This document shows, one piece after another, positions 16,001-21,437 of a stretch of 21,437 nucleotides of DNA. Numbering within the stretch: the stretch's first letter is position 1; each line of letters begins with the position of its first letter. The notes beneath the pieces were generated by a model. It was not told the DNA's origin. It did not search any database and saw nothing but the letters and a program-made list of their open reading frames with translations. This DNA comes from Paraprevotella sp. GTDB taxonomy: Bacteria; Bacteroidota; Bacteroidia; Bacteroidales; Bacteroidaceae. A program made the position numbers and the translations under genes. The DNA is taken from positions 1 through 21,437 of the forward strand of contig JAGBUF010000035.1 in the NCBI GenBank assembly GCA_017630975.1, given 5' to 3'.

Positions 16001-16729
16001 TTTAATTCTGTAGGTTTCAGTTCTGAAAATGGTAATAATGCTTATCTTACTCGTCAAAAATGGGGAACATCTACTATCGGATTGAAACAGTCATTGGATA
16101 CTATACCAGCCGGTTTCTATCGTTTGACAGCTGATGTTTGGCAATCGGGAACAGGTGGTTCTGCCAATGTATGGGCACAGCGCACCGGTAAGACAAAGGT
16201 GACAGGGACTTCGTCTGCCAATGGAACCTGGGGTAAAGGTAGTGTGGTTTTCTCTTCCAATGGAGTACGCAGAGTATCGTTGGGTGTTGAGGCTGTACAT
16301 ACAACTAATGGAGAAGAAAAGATTATAGGTTTTGACAATTTACAGTTGTTTGATATTACCGCCAATAGTAATGAAGCGGATTTGGCAGAACTTTTGGACG
16401 ATATGGTGACAGTTGCAAAGAGTCTGCTGGCAAAGACAATGGACAATGAAACGATGCGCCCAACTTTGGAGAATGCAGTGACTTGTGCTGAGCAGATGAC
16501 TGAGTATAATGCCTTCAGCGAATTGTACGCGTCATTTATCCTTTTGCGTGACGCCATCCGTCATGCTCAAGATCCCAACTATACTGGCATTGTTGAAATT
16601 CAGCATGCGAATGATGTACCTCAACCAGTATTTGACTTGTCCGGTCGTAAGGTGTCTGACGATGTAAATGGTGTGCAACTGCAGCAAGGTGTTTATATTA
16701 TCGGTTCGCGGAAAGTGGTGGTGAAGTAA
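13001..16729 (+). CDS. Secreted BNR_4/LamG-like multidomain glycan-active protein
   Basis: A 1242-residue exported protein; ATG 13001 is chosen over the GTG at 12992 because it starts directly with a signal peptide (MKKFFVFFSWLVAMTATTIHA). Residues 30-445 form a BNR_4-type beta-propeller: AWCWFADPRAIHY (35-47), DDHNNP (92-97), YSRH (111-114), RGLGWHPT (166-173), GARPYAKY (200-207), TGHPDNE (221-227). Two histidines 20 residues apart (H94, H114) and the R-P-Y motif recall polysaccharide lyases of related propeller families, but the substrate is not known. Residues 470-635 are a LamG-like jelly roll, 640-705 an atrophied bacterial Ig-like domain, 715-935 a second LamG, 945-1120 a galactose-binding-like domain and 1125-1190 helical. 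The tail VFDLSGRKV...GVYIIGSRKVVVK is the Bacteroidales secretion/anchoring type. No SusC/SusD pair is near it. Confidence 0.8.
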   Translation: MKKFFVFFSWLVAMTATTIHASDSFNGFSVTSEGAWCWFADPRAIHYENESGTIKSTYIGYIDVHGSVRATQYNFLTGRREEVLVRTGFQPDDHNNPTFLVLPDERVLIIYSRHTDEAAFYYRVSTVPGDITTLGEEKCIKTNHNTTYPSPFILSDDPDHFYMCWRGLGWHPTIAKFTLPDANGDVTVKWGPYQIVQSTGARPYAKYHSNGKDKLYMTYTTGHPDNEQPNWVYFNVININAKNNNGVVTTQPTLEDIKGNTLSTIANGKFNVNKTDNYKKSYPYTIVDAPTNMRDWVWQVSTDATDKPIIAMVRINDAKSQHEYFYAKWTGSQWRLTDLANGGGRFHSSNTEYCYSGGEAIDPANPNVIYLSIPTVGDSGKSVYEIWKYTLNENGVIESKEQITKNSEKNNIRPYVLPGADNSPLRLTWMHGDYYYWIVKKDFPLGYPTGIRCDYEYVETVNSIVDSPNSVKDYAGVSMSATSVESESLPSASSFTFNVSLKLSPSVYYGTLFTIDDLSYGISQTDAKPYVKLGSNTYAGSNALYTSDDWALNSNGTSGDVWLTKLGVFNITLTYDGNQLTIYRNGLIDQRINGVALTADQVRIGGFEGNLLMTKIYSECLNQDEVKYMLRKGVLDALWLPSEVITDVVLPSKLNGENISWTSSNDEILANDGTFVAPEIPTEVKLTATIGASTREFTLLAQPRIALDNHQLIRYDFEGGNDSYTNNGITYVKDHSGKGNDLKLLGRYTIDGTLNLTSNTSTGFSTNGYGIVPPSVMDSLRSYTVLFEASPKVLTAAPRFYDFGFNSGNSLFFRANTLAAGIKYNGGTTTMVNASKTLEVGRSYKLAVTYDARQGVTSIYVDGVMVGSGRENVNEPYMIAALQDANRCYIGRTQWWDTNVANDNGDYVGTIDNFYMFNVALTLEEIAAIQEIRLEDENLNVNCTDRLLNPDFEGSYTIKSGTGVVSDRAIYQPEQWTVTYTSANENDMTILNSSCLYSSLFNSVGFSSENGNNAYLTRQKWGTSTIGLKQSLDTIPAGFYRLTADVWQSGTGGSANVWAQRTGKTKVTGTSSANGTWGKGSVVFSSNGVRRVSLGVEAVHTTNGEEKIIGFDNLQLFDITANSNEADLAELLDDMVTVAKSLLAKTMDNETMRPTLENAVTCAEQMTEYNAFSELYASFILLRDAIRHAQDPNYTGIVEIQHANDVPQPVFDLSGRKVSDDVNGVQLQQGVYIIGSRKVVVK

Positions 16730-16747
16730 AGAAGTAATTGTTAGACA

Positions 16748-16800
16748 AAAATGAAATAAGGAATGGGATTCACTTTAGGTCTCATTCCTTATTTCATTTT
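16748..16800. terminator. Long hairpin after BNR_4 gene
   Basis: AAAATGAAATAAGGAATG (16748-16765) pairs perfectly with CATTCCTTATTTCATTTT (16783-16800), extendable by three further pairs. It follows the stop codon by 18 nt and ends in a T-rich arm, so it should terminate plus-strand transcription before rpmA. The rest of the 173-nt gap holds only the rpmA hairpin. Confidence 0.8.
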
Positions 16801-16852
16801 ACGTTGATACACACTAAAACTGTTTCAGTATGCTTTGCATTATAGACAACAA

Positions 16853-16880
16853 AAAAGCGATACCAATCGGCATCGCTTTT
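16853..16880 (-). terminator. Intrinsic terminator of rplU-rpmA
   Basis: AAAAGCGATACC (16853-16864) and GGCATCGCTTTT (16869-16880) form a stem with one mismatch and a 4-nt loop. On the minus strand the stem is followed by a run of T, 22 nt after the rpmA stop, the pattern of a Rho-independent terminator. Confidence 0.85.
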
Positions 16881-16902
16881 ATAGTATTCGTTAACGAAAC
16901 GA

Positions 16903-17178
16903 TTATGCTTCTGCTTTAGCTGTAACAGAAACTACGCTTCTGTTCTGACGGCCTCTGTAAGCACCTTTCTTGAAAGTTACTACACCGTCTACCAATGCGT
17001 AAAGTGTGTGATCCTTACCCATACCTACGTTAGCTCCGGGATAGTGAACAGTACCACGTTGGCGAACGATAACGTTGCCGGCAATACACTTCTGTCCACC
17101 GAAAATCTTTACGCCTAATCTCTGACTTGCTGACTCACGGCCGTTCTTAGAACTACCAACACCTTTTTTATGTGCCAT
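16903..17178 (-). CDS. rpmA: 50S ribosomal protein L27
   Basis: A 91-residue basic protein with the L27 signature [15 protein letters not shown] (2-16), [10 protein letters not shown] (21-30) and [24 protein letters not shown] (39-62). L27 sits near the peptidyl-transferase centre with its N-terminus reaching towards tRNA. The N-terminus begins MAHKK with no cleaved extension of the Firmicutes type. It begins 21 nt after the rplU stop, as in most bacteria. Confidence 0.97.
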   Translation of the reverse strand: MAHKKGVGSSKNGRESASQRLGVKIFGGQKCIAGNVIVRQRGTVHYPGANVGMGKDHTLYALVDGVVTFKKGAYRGRQNRSVVSVTAKAEA

Positions 17179-17199
17179 TTTCTTCTACGTTTTTAAGGA

Positions 17200-17517
17200 T
17201 TAAGCAATAACTTGTTTAATGGTTAACTCGGTGAACTGTTGACGATGACCGTTCAACTTACGATAACCTTTTCTTCTCTTCTTGTGGAAAACCAAAACTT
17301 TGTCGCCCTTTACAAGCGGAGTGATTACCTCACATACCACTTTAGCACCTTCTACGGTAGGAGCGCCTACAGTTACGTTACCATCGTTGTCTACCAACAA
17401 CACTTTCTCAAATTCAACAGCTTGGTTAGCCTCGGCATTTTGAATGTGGTGTACAAACAATTTCTTGCCTTCTTCAGCTTTGAACTGCTGACCGTTAATT
17501 TCTACAATTGCGTACAT
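17200..17517 (-). CDS. rplU: 50S ribosomal protein L21
   Basis: A 105-residue protein of standard length for L21. [20 protein letters not shown] (1-20), [17 protein letters not shown] (38-54), and the basic [27 protein letters not shown] (77-103) are diagnostic. L21 binds 23S rRNA early in 50S assembly. A promoter of Bacteroidetes type lies about 85 nt upstream and overlaps the trxB terminator; the transcribed leader can fold, as described separately. Confidence 0.97.
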   Translation of the reverse strand: MYAIVEINGQQFKAEEGKKLFVHHIQNAEANQAVEFEKVLLVDNDGNVTVGAPTVEGAKVVCEVITPLVKGDKVLVFHKKRRKGYRKLNGHRQQFTELTIKQVIA

Positions 17518-17540
17518 TTTTATTTATTAAACGGGTTTTT

Positions 17541-17588
17541 CCATAAGGCGGAGCACCTTCGTGGTCTCGCTTTTTTGAGCCTCCATGG
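17541..17588 (-). promoter_or_regulatory. Foldable 5' leader of rplU
   Basis: Two stacked helices can form in the untranslated leader: an outer one (CCAT 17541-17544 with ATGG 17585-17588; AGGC 17546-17549 with GCCT 17579-17582) and an inner one (GAGCACC 17551-17557 with GGTCTC 17563-17568, one bulge). It may be a ribosomal-protein binding site for autoregulation. I cannot match it to a named leader family. Confidence 0.4.
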
Positions 17589-17601
17589 ACTAAATCGGGT
17601 G

Positions 17602-17633
17602 CAAAGATAATAATAATGGTGGATGTAACCAAA
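17602..17633 (-). promoter_or_regulatory. Bacteroidetes-type promoter of rplU
   Basis: On the minus strand, TTTG (complement of 17630-17633), a 20-nt spacer and TATCTTTG (complement of 17602-17609) fit the consensus exactly. The expected transcript has a leader of roughly 80 nt before the rplU ATG. Confidence 0.8.
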
Positions 17634-17676
17634 CTTTTGACTTTATTTATTTGTCAAAAAGTACATCCACCATTAT
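17613..17676 (-). terminator. Hairpin after trxB, overlapping rplU promoter
   Basis: ATAATGGTGGATGTA (17613-17627) pairs perfectly with TACATCCACCATTAT (17662-17676), and an inner TTTTGAC/GTCAAAA pair (17635-17641 and 17653-17659) continues the stem. It begins 9 nt after the trxB stop and is followed on the minus strand by a T-rich stretch. It probably terminates ftsK-lolA-trxB; an operator role is also possible because it covers the rplU promoter spacer. Confidence 0.7.
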
Positions 17677-17684
17677 CTAAAGAT

Positions 17685-18623
17685 TTATAATTTGTTTTCT
17701 GCAAGATAGCGCTCTGCCTCTATAGCAGCCTTGCAACCGCTGGCTGCTGCTGTGATGGCTTGGCGATAGTGTGGGTCTGCTACGTCGCCGGCAGCGAATA
17801 CGCCGGGAACACCTGTGCGTGGTGATGCGCCTTCGGTGATAATGTAACCCACTTCGTCTGTCTTTACCCAAGGTTTGAAGATGTCAGAGTTAGGCTTGTG
17901 TCCGATGGCAAGGAAGAAACCGTCGATAGCGATATCGTAGTGTGTCTCATCGGCTTCGCCCAATCGTTTTACAAGATGAGCACCTTCCACACCGTTCTCT
18001 CCAAATAATCCTTCGGTATTGTGTTCAAACAATACTTCAATTTTCGGGTTCTCCATGACACGTTCCTGCATAATCTTAGATGCACGAAGGAATGGTTTGC
18101 GGACAATCAGATATACTTTTGCTGCCAAACCTGCCAGATAGCATGCTTCTTCACAAGCAGTGTCACCGCCGCCTACCACAGCTACTACCTTTTTGCGATA
18201 GAAGAAACCGTCGCATGTGGCGCATGCGCTTACACCCATACCTGCATACTTCTTTTCATCTTCAAGTCCCAAGTATTTGGCTGTAGCACCTGTTGCAATA
18301 ATGACTGTTTCAGCTTCTACCTCATCACCATTGTCAAAAGTTATCTTGTAAGGTCTTTCGCTCAAATCTGTTTTGATAGCGATGGCAGAACGCATGTCTA
18401 CGCCGAAACGTTCTGCTTGCTTACGTAAGTCCTCCATCAAGTCGGGACCGGCGATACCTTCGGGATAGCCCGGGAAATTTTCCACTTCAGTGGTGGTGGT
18501 CAACTGTCCGCCCGGTTGTATACCTTCGTACAAAACAGGGCTGAGATTAGCACGTCCGGCATAGATGGCTGCGGTATAACCTGCAGGGCCGGAGCCGATG
18601 ATCAAACAACGAATATGTTCCAT
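17685..18623 (-). CDS. trxB: Thioredoxin reductase
   Basis: A 312-residue flavoprotein that passes electrons from NADPH through FAD to thioredoxin. FAD-binding GSGPAGYTAA (10-19), the redox-active CATC (134-137), the NADP-domain GGGDTACEEA (151-160) and FAAGDVADP near the C-terminus are present. The usual 2'-phosphate-binding HRRxxxR is VRKPFLR here (174-180), keeping basic residues at 175, 176 and 180. The gene starts 33 nt after the lolA stop and closes the ftsK-lolA-trxB run; msrC in this window depends on the same thioredoxin system. Confidence 0.95.
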   Translation of the reverse strand: MEHIRCLIIGSGPAGYTAAIYAGRANLSPVLYEGIQPGGQLTTTTEVENFPGYPEGIAGPDLMEDLRKQAERFGVDMRSAIAIKTDLSERPYKITFDNGDEVEAETVIIATGATAKYLGLEDEKKYAGMGVSACATCDGFFYRKKVVAVVGGGDTACEEACYLAGLAAKVYLIVRKPFLRASKIMQERVMENPKIEVLFEHNTEGLFGENGVEGAHLVKRLGEADETHYDIAIDGFFLAIGHKPNSDIFKPWVKTDEVGYIITEGASPRTGVPGVFAAGDVADPHYRQAITAAASGCKAAIEAERYLAENKL

Positions 18624-18656
18624 GTGATTTTATTTGTTTTAAATAATTGACTGAGT

Positions 18657-19307
18657 TTATCGCAGGTCTATCACTTCTGCTTCCGGATAGTCCTTAGGGT
18701 CGAATTCAAAATCCTTGTCTGTGAAGATTTTTCCCGATTCAAGGTCGTGGATGGTAATACGTGTCCACTTGCTGTTTTTGGCATCCTGCATGCGAATACA
18801 CATCGGTGCATAGGTGTCTTTGTCTATGTTAAGGACAAAAACATTGACACTCTTGTTGCGTTTTTTTGCAGAAAGTGTTACTTCATAGCATTTCTTCCCT
18901 CTAAGTTCGCTTTCTTCCATTTTATATTTATACCCTTCTTTGTAGAGCTGGATGAACATATAAGGGTTGAGGTTCTTCAACTCTTCTTCGGTAGGTGTGC
19001 TGACATTTACTTCTTCGTTTGCCTTGATATAGGTCCATTGCGTTTCTCCGTTGAACCATGTGGTCATATCAGCAGTGGTAATCTGGAATTTATTGTTCTC
19101 AAAGCAGATGGTACCGGCGGTAAAACCTTGTGAGCTTCCTTCTGAGAATATTTCGGCCTTGAAGGTGGCCTGTACTCCCTTCTCTTTTGTGAGAAAATCG
19201 GCAGTGGCATCCAGAACCTTGCGGGCATCGGTGTGTCGTTGTGCATTCAAAGGATAGAAAGCCGACAGCACAATAGTCATACCTATTATATATTTCAGCA
19301 GTTTCAT
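18657..19307 (-). CDS. LolA-like outer-membrane lipoprotein carrier protein
   Basis: A 216-residue periplasmic protein. Residues 1-22 (MKLLKYIIGMTIVLSAFYPLNA) are a signal peptide. The mature part fits the Bacteroidetes LolA-like half-barrel: ADFLTKEKGVQATFKAEIF (36-54), strands around FENNKFQITTADMTTWFNGETQWTYI, then NVFVLNIDKDTYAPMCIRMQD and ITIHDLESGKIFTDKDFEFDPKDYPEAEVIDLR at the end. LolA carries lipoproteins across the periplasm to the outer membrane. It starts only 7 nt after the ftsK stop, so the two are co-transcribed. Confidence 0.85.
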   Translation of the reverse strand: MKLLKYIIGMTIVLSAFYPLNAQRHTDARKVLDATADFLTKEKGVQATFKAEIFSEGSSQGFTAGTICFENNKFQITTADMTTWFNGETQWTYIKANEEVNVSTPTEEELKNLNPYMFIQLYKEGYKYKMEESELRGKKCYEVTLSAKKRNKSVNVFVLNIDKDTYAPMCIRMQDAKNSKWTRITIHDLESGKIFTDKDFEFDPKDYPEAEVIDLR

Positions 19308-19314
19308 GTTGCGA

Positions 19315-21437
19315 TTATCTAAGGTTGTTCAATTTCATTTCTAAATCATTGTCGTCAATGCAGAGCACTTCTCTTGGTTTACTACCTTGTGCAGCTCCTA
19401 CGATACCGGCTTTCTCCAGTTGGTCCATGAGACGTCCGGCGCGGTTGTAACCGATGGCAAACTTACGTTGTATCATGGATGTAGATCCTTGCTGTGTAGC
19501 AACAATCAAGCGTGCAGCCTCTTCAAACATCGGGTCCAAATGGTTCATATCTACATCTGCCAGTCCACCATTCTCATCGCTTTCCATTTCCACTCTCGGT
19601 AATTCAAATGGTCCGAGATAACTTTGTTGCTTGGCAATGTGTGCAGTGATTCTTTCCACTTCGGGTGTGTCGACAAAGGCACATTGTACACGTACCGGTT
19701 CACTACCACTGAGGAATAGCATGTCACCGCGACCAATCAATTGGTTGGCTCCCGGACGGTCAAGGATGGTGCGTGAGTCAATCATGGCGCTTACCTTAAA
19801 AGCCATACGTGCAGGGAAATTGGCCTTGATAGTACCGGTGATGATATTGGTTGTCGGACGTTGTGTCGCGATAATCATATGAATACCAACGGCACGTGCT
19901 AATTGTGCGATACGTGCGATGGGGAGTTCAATTTCCTTGCCTGCTGTCATAATGAGGTCGCCGAACTCGTCAATGATTACTACGATGTATGGCATGAAAC
20001 GATGACCGTTTTGCGGATTAAGCTGACGGTTCTTAAACTTGGCATTGTATTCTTTCAAATTTCTAGCTCTGGCTTTTTTCAGTAAGTCGTAGCGGGTGTC
20101 CATTTCACAGCACAGACTCTTTAGGGTAGCCACTACCTTTTGTACGTCTGTGATAATAGGCTCGTCACCACTGTCTGCAACCTGTGCCAAAAAGTGATTC
20201 TCGATGGGTGAATAGATACTAAACTCCACCTTTTTGGGGTCCACCATCACCAATTTCAATTCAGCTGGGTGTTTCTTATATAAAAGCGAGGTAATGATAG
20301 CATTCAAACCTACGGATTTACCTTGTCCTGTTGCTCCTGCCACCAATAAGTGGGGCATTTTTGCCAGGTCAACCATAAAGACCTCATTGGTAATAGTCTT
20401 ACCCAATGCGATAGGAAGTTCGTAGTCTGTCTCACTGAACTTCTTACTGTTTAGGATACTCTCCATTGACACCATACAAGGGCGTGCATTGGGCACCTCA
20501 ATACCGATGGTACCTTTGCCGGGTATGGGGGCGATGATACGGATGCCTAAAGCACGAAGACTCAAGGCGATGTCATCCTCTAAGTTCTTGATGCGCGCTA
20601 TACGCATACCCTTATCAGGGGTGATTTCATATAGAGTGATGGTAGGCCCAACCGTAGCCGTGATGGATGAAATCTCAATGCCGAAATTTCTCAATACTTC
20701 CACGATGCGGTCTTTGTTCTTATTCTGTTCGTCCATATCCACCGATACCTCATTGTTACTATGTTTGTCCAGTAAATCCAATGTGGGGTAACGATAGTTT
20801 TCCAAATCTAATTTTGGATCGTATGGTTCCAATGCACCCTTACCATCAATGTCAGCCATTTCCTCGGTTTCAGTTTCTATAATATTGAGGTCAAGCGACT
20901 TGGTGTTCTCTTCGGGACGATCAAGTATATTATCCTCTATGGGGTCTTCTTCGGTGATATCAATGATGGGTTCTTCTTTGTCCTTCTCTTCTGGAAGTTC
21001 AAAATCTATGGTAGGTGCCGGTTCCTCTTGGGTATTTATCGCAAATTCCGTTTGTGGAGCGTCTTCGGTTGGTTCCTCAGTTGGTTCCAAATCTTCCTTG
21101 ACTGTTTTATCCCTTTCCGGTAGTTTGGATTTGATATAGCTAATAGGGTTCAGTATCTTACGAATCCATTTCATTGTTTCACTGCTGACATATACCAGAT
21201 AGCAGATGGCGATAAATGCAAGGCTCAGGAATGTGCCAATGCCTCCGATGCGTTGACTTAACCATACGGTGACATTATGACCATGGTTACCCCCCGGATT
21301 CATAAAACCGAGATTCTCGCTGTTTCCAATGATATCCTCTAAGAAAAATGCGCATGCACCGGAGAACCAAAAAGTGAGAATGGTGCAGTTCATGAACCAT
21401 TTCCAAAATCTGATTTTGTATGCGCTGATGAGTTTCA
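19315..21437 (-). CDS. ftsK: DNA translocase FtsK (5' partial)
   Basis: The frame is open beyond the window edge; a Met codon at 21393 is internal, since the codons before it (RFWKWF) continue the usual membrane region of Bacteroidetes FtsK. FtsK pumps DNA at the division septum and activates dimer resolution at dif. Counted from 21393: the last membrane helices (to about 70), an acidic linker (95-190), the alpha/beta motor with Walker A GATGQGKS (353-360), Walker B VVIIDEF (471-477) and IIATQRPTTNIITG (507-520), and the winged-helix gamma domain (about 620-692, with QRKFAIGYNRAGRLMDQLE) that reads KOPS-like sequences. It is the first gene of the run with lolA and trxB. Confidence 0.96.
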   Translation of the reverse strand, partial: KLISAYKIRFWKWFMNCTILTFWFSGACAFFLEDIIGNSENLGFMNPGGNHGHNVTVWLSQRIGGIGTFLSLAFIAICYLVYVSSETMKWIRKILNPISYIKSKLPERDKTVKEDLEPTEEPTEDAPQTEFAINTQEEPAPTIDFELPEEKDKEEPIIDITEEDPIEDNILDRPEENTKSLDLNIIETETEEMADIDGKGALEPYDPKLDLENYRYPTLDLLDKHSNNEVSVDMDEQNKNKDRIVEVLRNFGIEISSITATVGPTITLYEITPDKGMRIARIKNLEDDIALSLRALGIRIIAPIPGKGTIGIEVPNARPCMVSMESILNSKKFSETDYELPIALGKTITNEVFMVDLAKMPHLLVAGATGQGKSVGLNAIITSLLYKKHPAELKLVMVDPKKVEFSIYSPIENHFLAQVADSGDEPIITDVQKVVATLKSLCCEMDTRYDLLKKARARNLKEYNAKFKNRQLNPQNGHRFMPYIVVIIDEFGDLIMTAGKEIELPIARIAQLARAVGIHMIIATQRPTTNIITGTIKANFPARMAFKVSAMIDSRTILDRPGANQLIGRGDMLFLSGSEPVRVQCAFVDTPEVERITAHIAKQQSYLGPFELPRVEMESDENGGLADVDMNHLDPMFEEAARLIVATQQGSTSMIQRKFAIGYNRAGRLMDQLEKAGIVGAAQGSKPREVLCIDDNDLEMKLNNLR

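Noticed and set aside
1..21437. CRISPR array, tRNA, rRNA or insertion sequence
   Set aside because: No regularly spaced direct repeats, cloverleaf-like sequence, rRNA core sequence or transposase-like frame was found on either strand by reading.

Overview
The window looks like a Bacteroidales chromosome (Bacteroides or a close relative). Three things point there: the protein families (a NfnA/NfnB-type fusion, the ftsK-lolA-trxB order, a BNR_4 glycan-active protein with a C-terminal GVYI..KVVVK tail), start codons without clear Shine-Dalgarno sequences, and two promoters of the Bacteroidetes type (TTG or TTTG, 20 nt, TAnnTTTG). No rRNA, tRNA, transposase, integrase or CRISPR array was seen.

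Positions 1-3366 are an accessory block of plus-strand genes. It holds the C-terminal part of a probable PD-(D/E)XK-type nuclease (cut by the window edge), a Cse60-like small protein, a YqiA/UPF0227-like alpha/beta hydrolase that has lost its nucleophile and histidine, a short protein resembling only the N-terminal half of a sigma-70 factor with the region-2.3 tryptophan pair replaced, and two unrecognised small proteins. The block ends in a structured non-coding stretch (3367-3565) with nested inverted repeats and a hairpin between converging genes.

Positions 3566-11196 are minus-strand core genes. In transcription order they are serS then the NfnAB-like fusion oxidoreductase (24-nt gap), a hairpin, then a DUF486 membrane protein, ttcA, a secreted PD40-like protein, a uridine phosphorylase-like enzyme and free-methionine-(R)-sulfoxide reductase.

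Positions 11197-16800 contain a promoter region facing away from serS and two plus-strand genes: an AspT/YidE-type transporter with two TrkA-C domains and a large secreted BNR_4/LamG-like protein. They lie between rpmA and serS, which are usually neighbours downstream of rplU in this group, so they look like an insertion.

Positions 16850-21437 are again minus-strand core genes. In transcription order they are ftsK (start outside the window), lolA and trxB, a closely packed cell-envelope/redox operon, then rplU and rpmA. The hairpin after trxB contains the promoter elements of rplU, and the rplU leader can fold.

The most unusual material is the 5' accessory block, where two adjacent genes keep a recognisable fold but have lost the residues their families need for catalysis or promoter melting.
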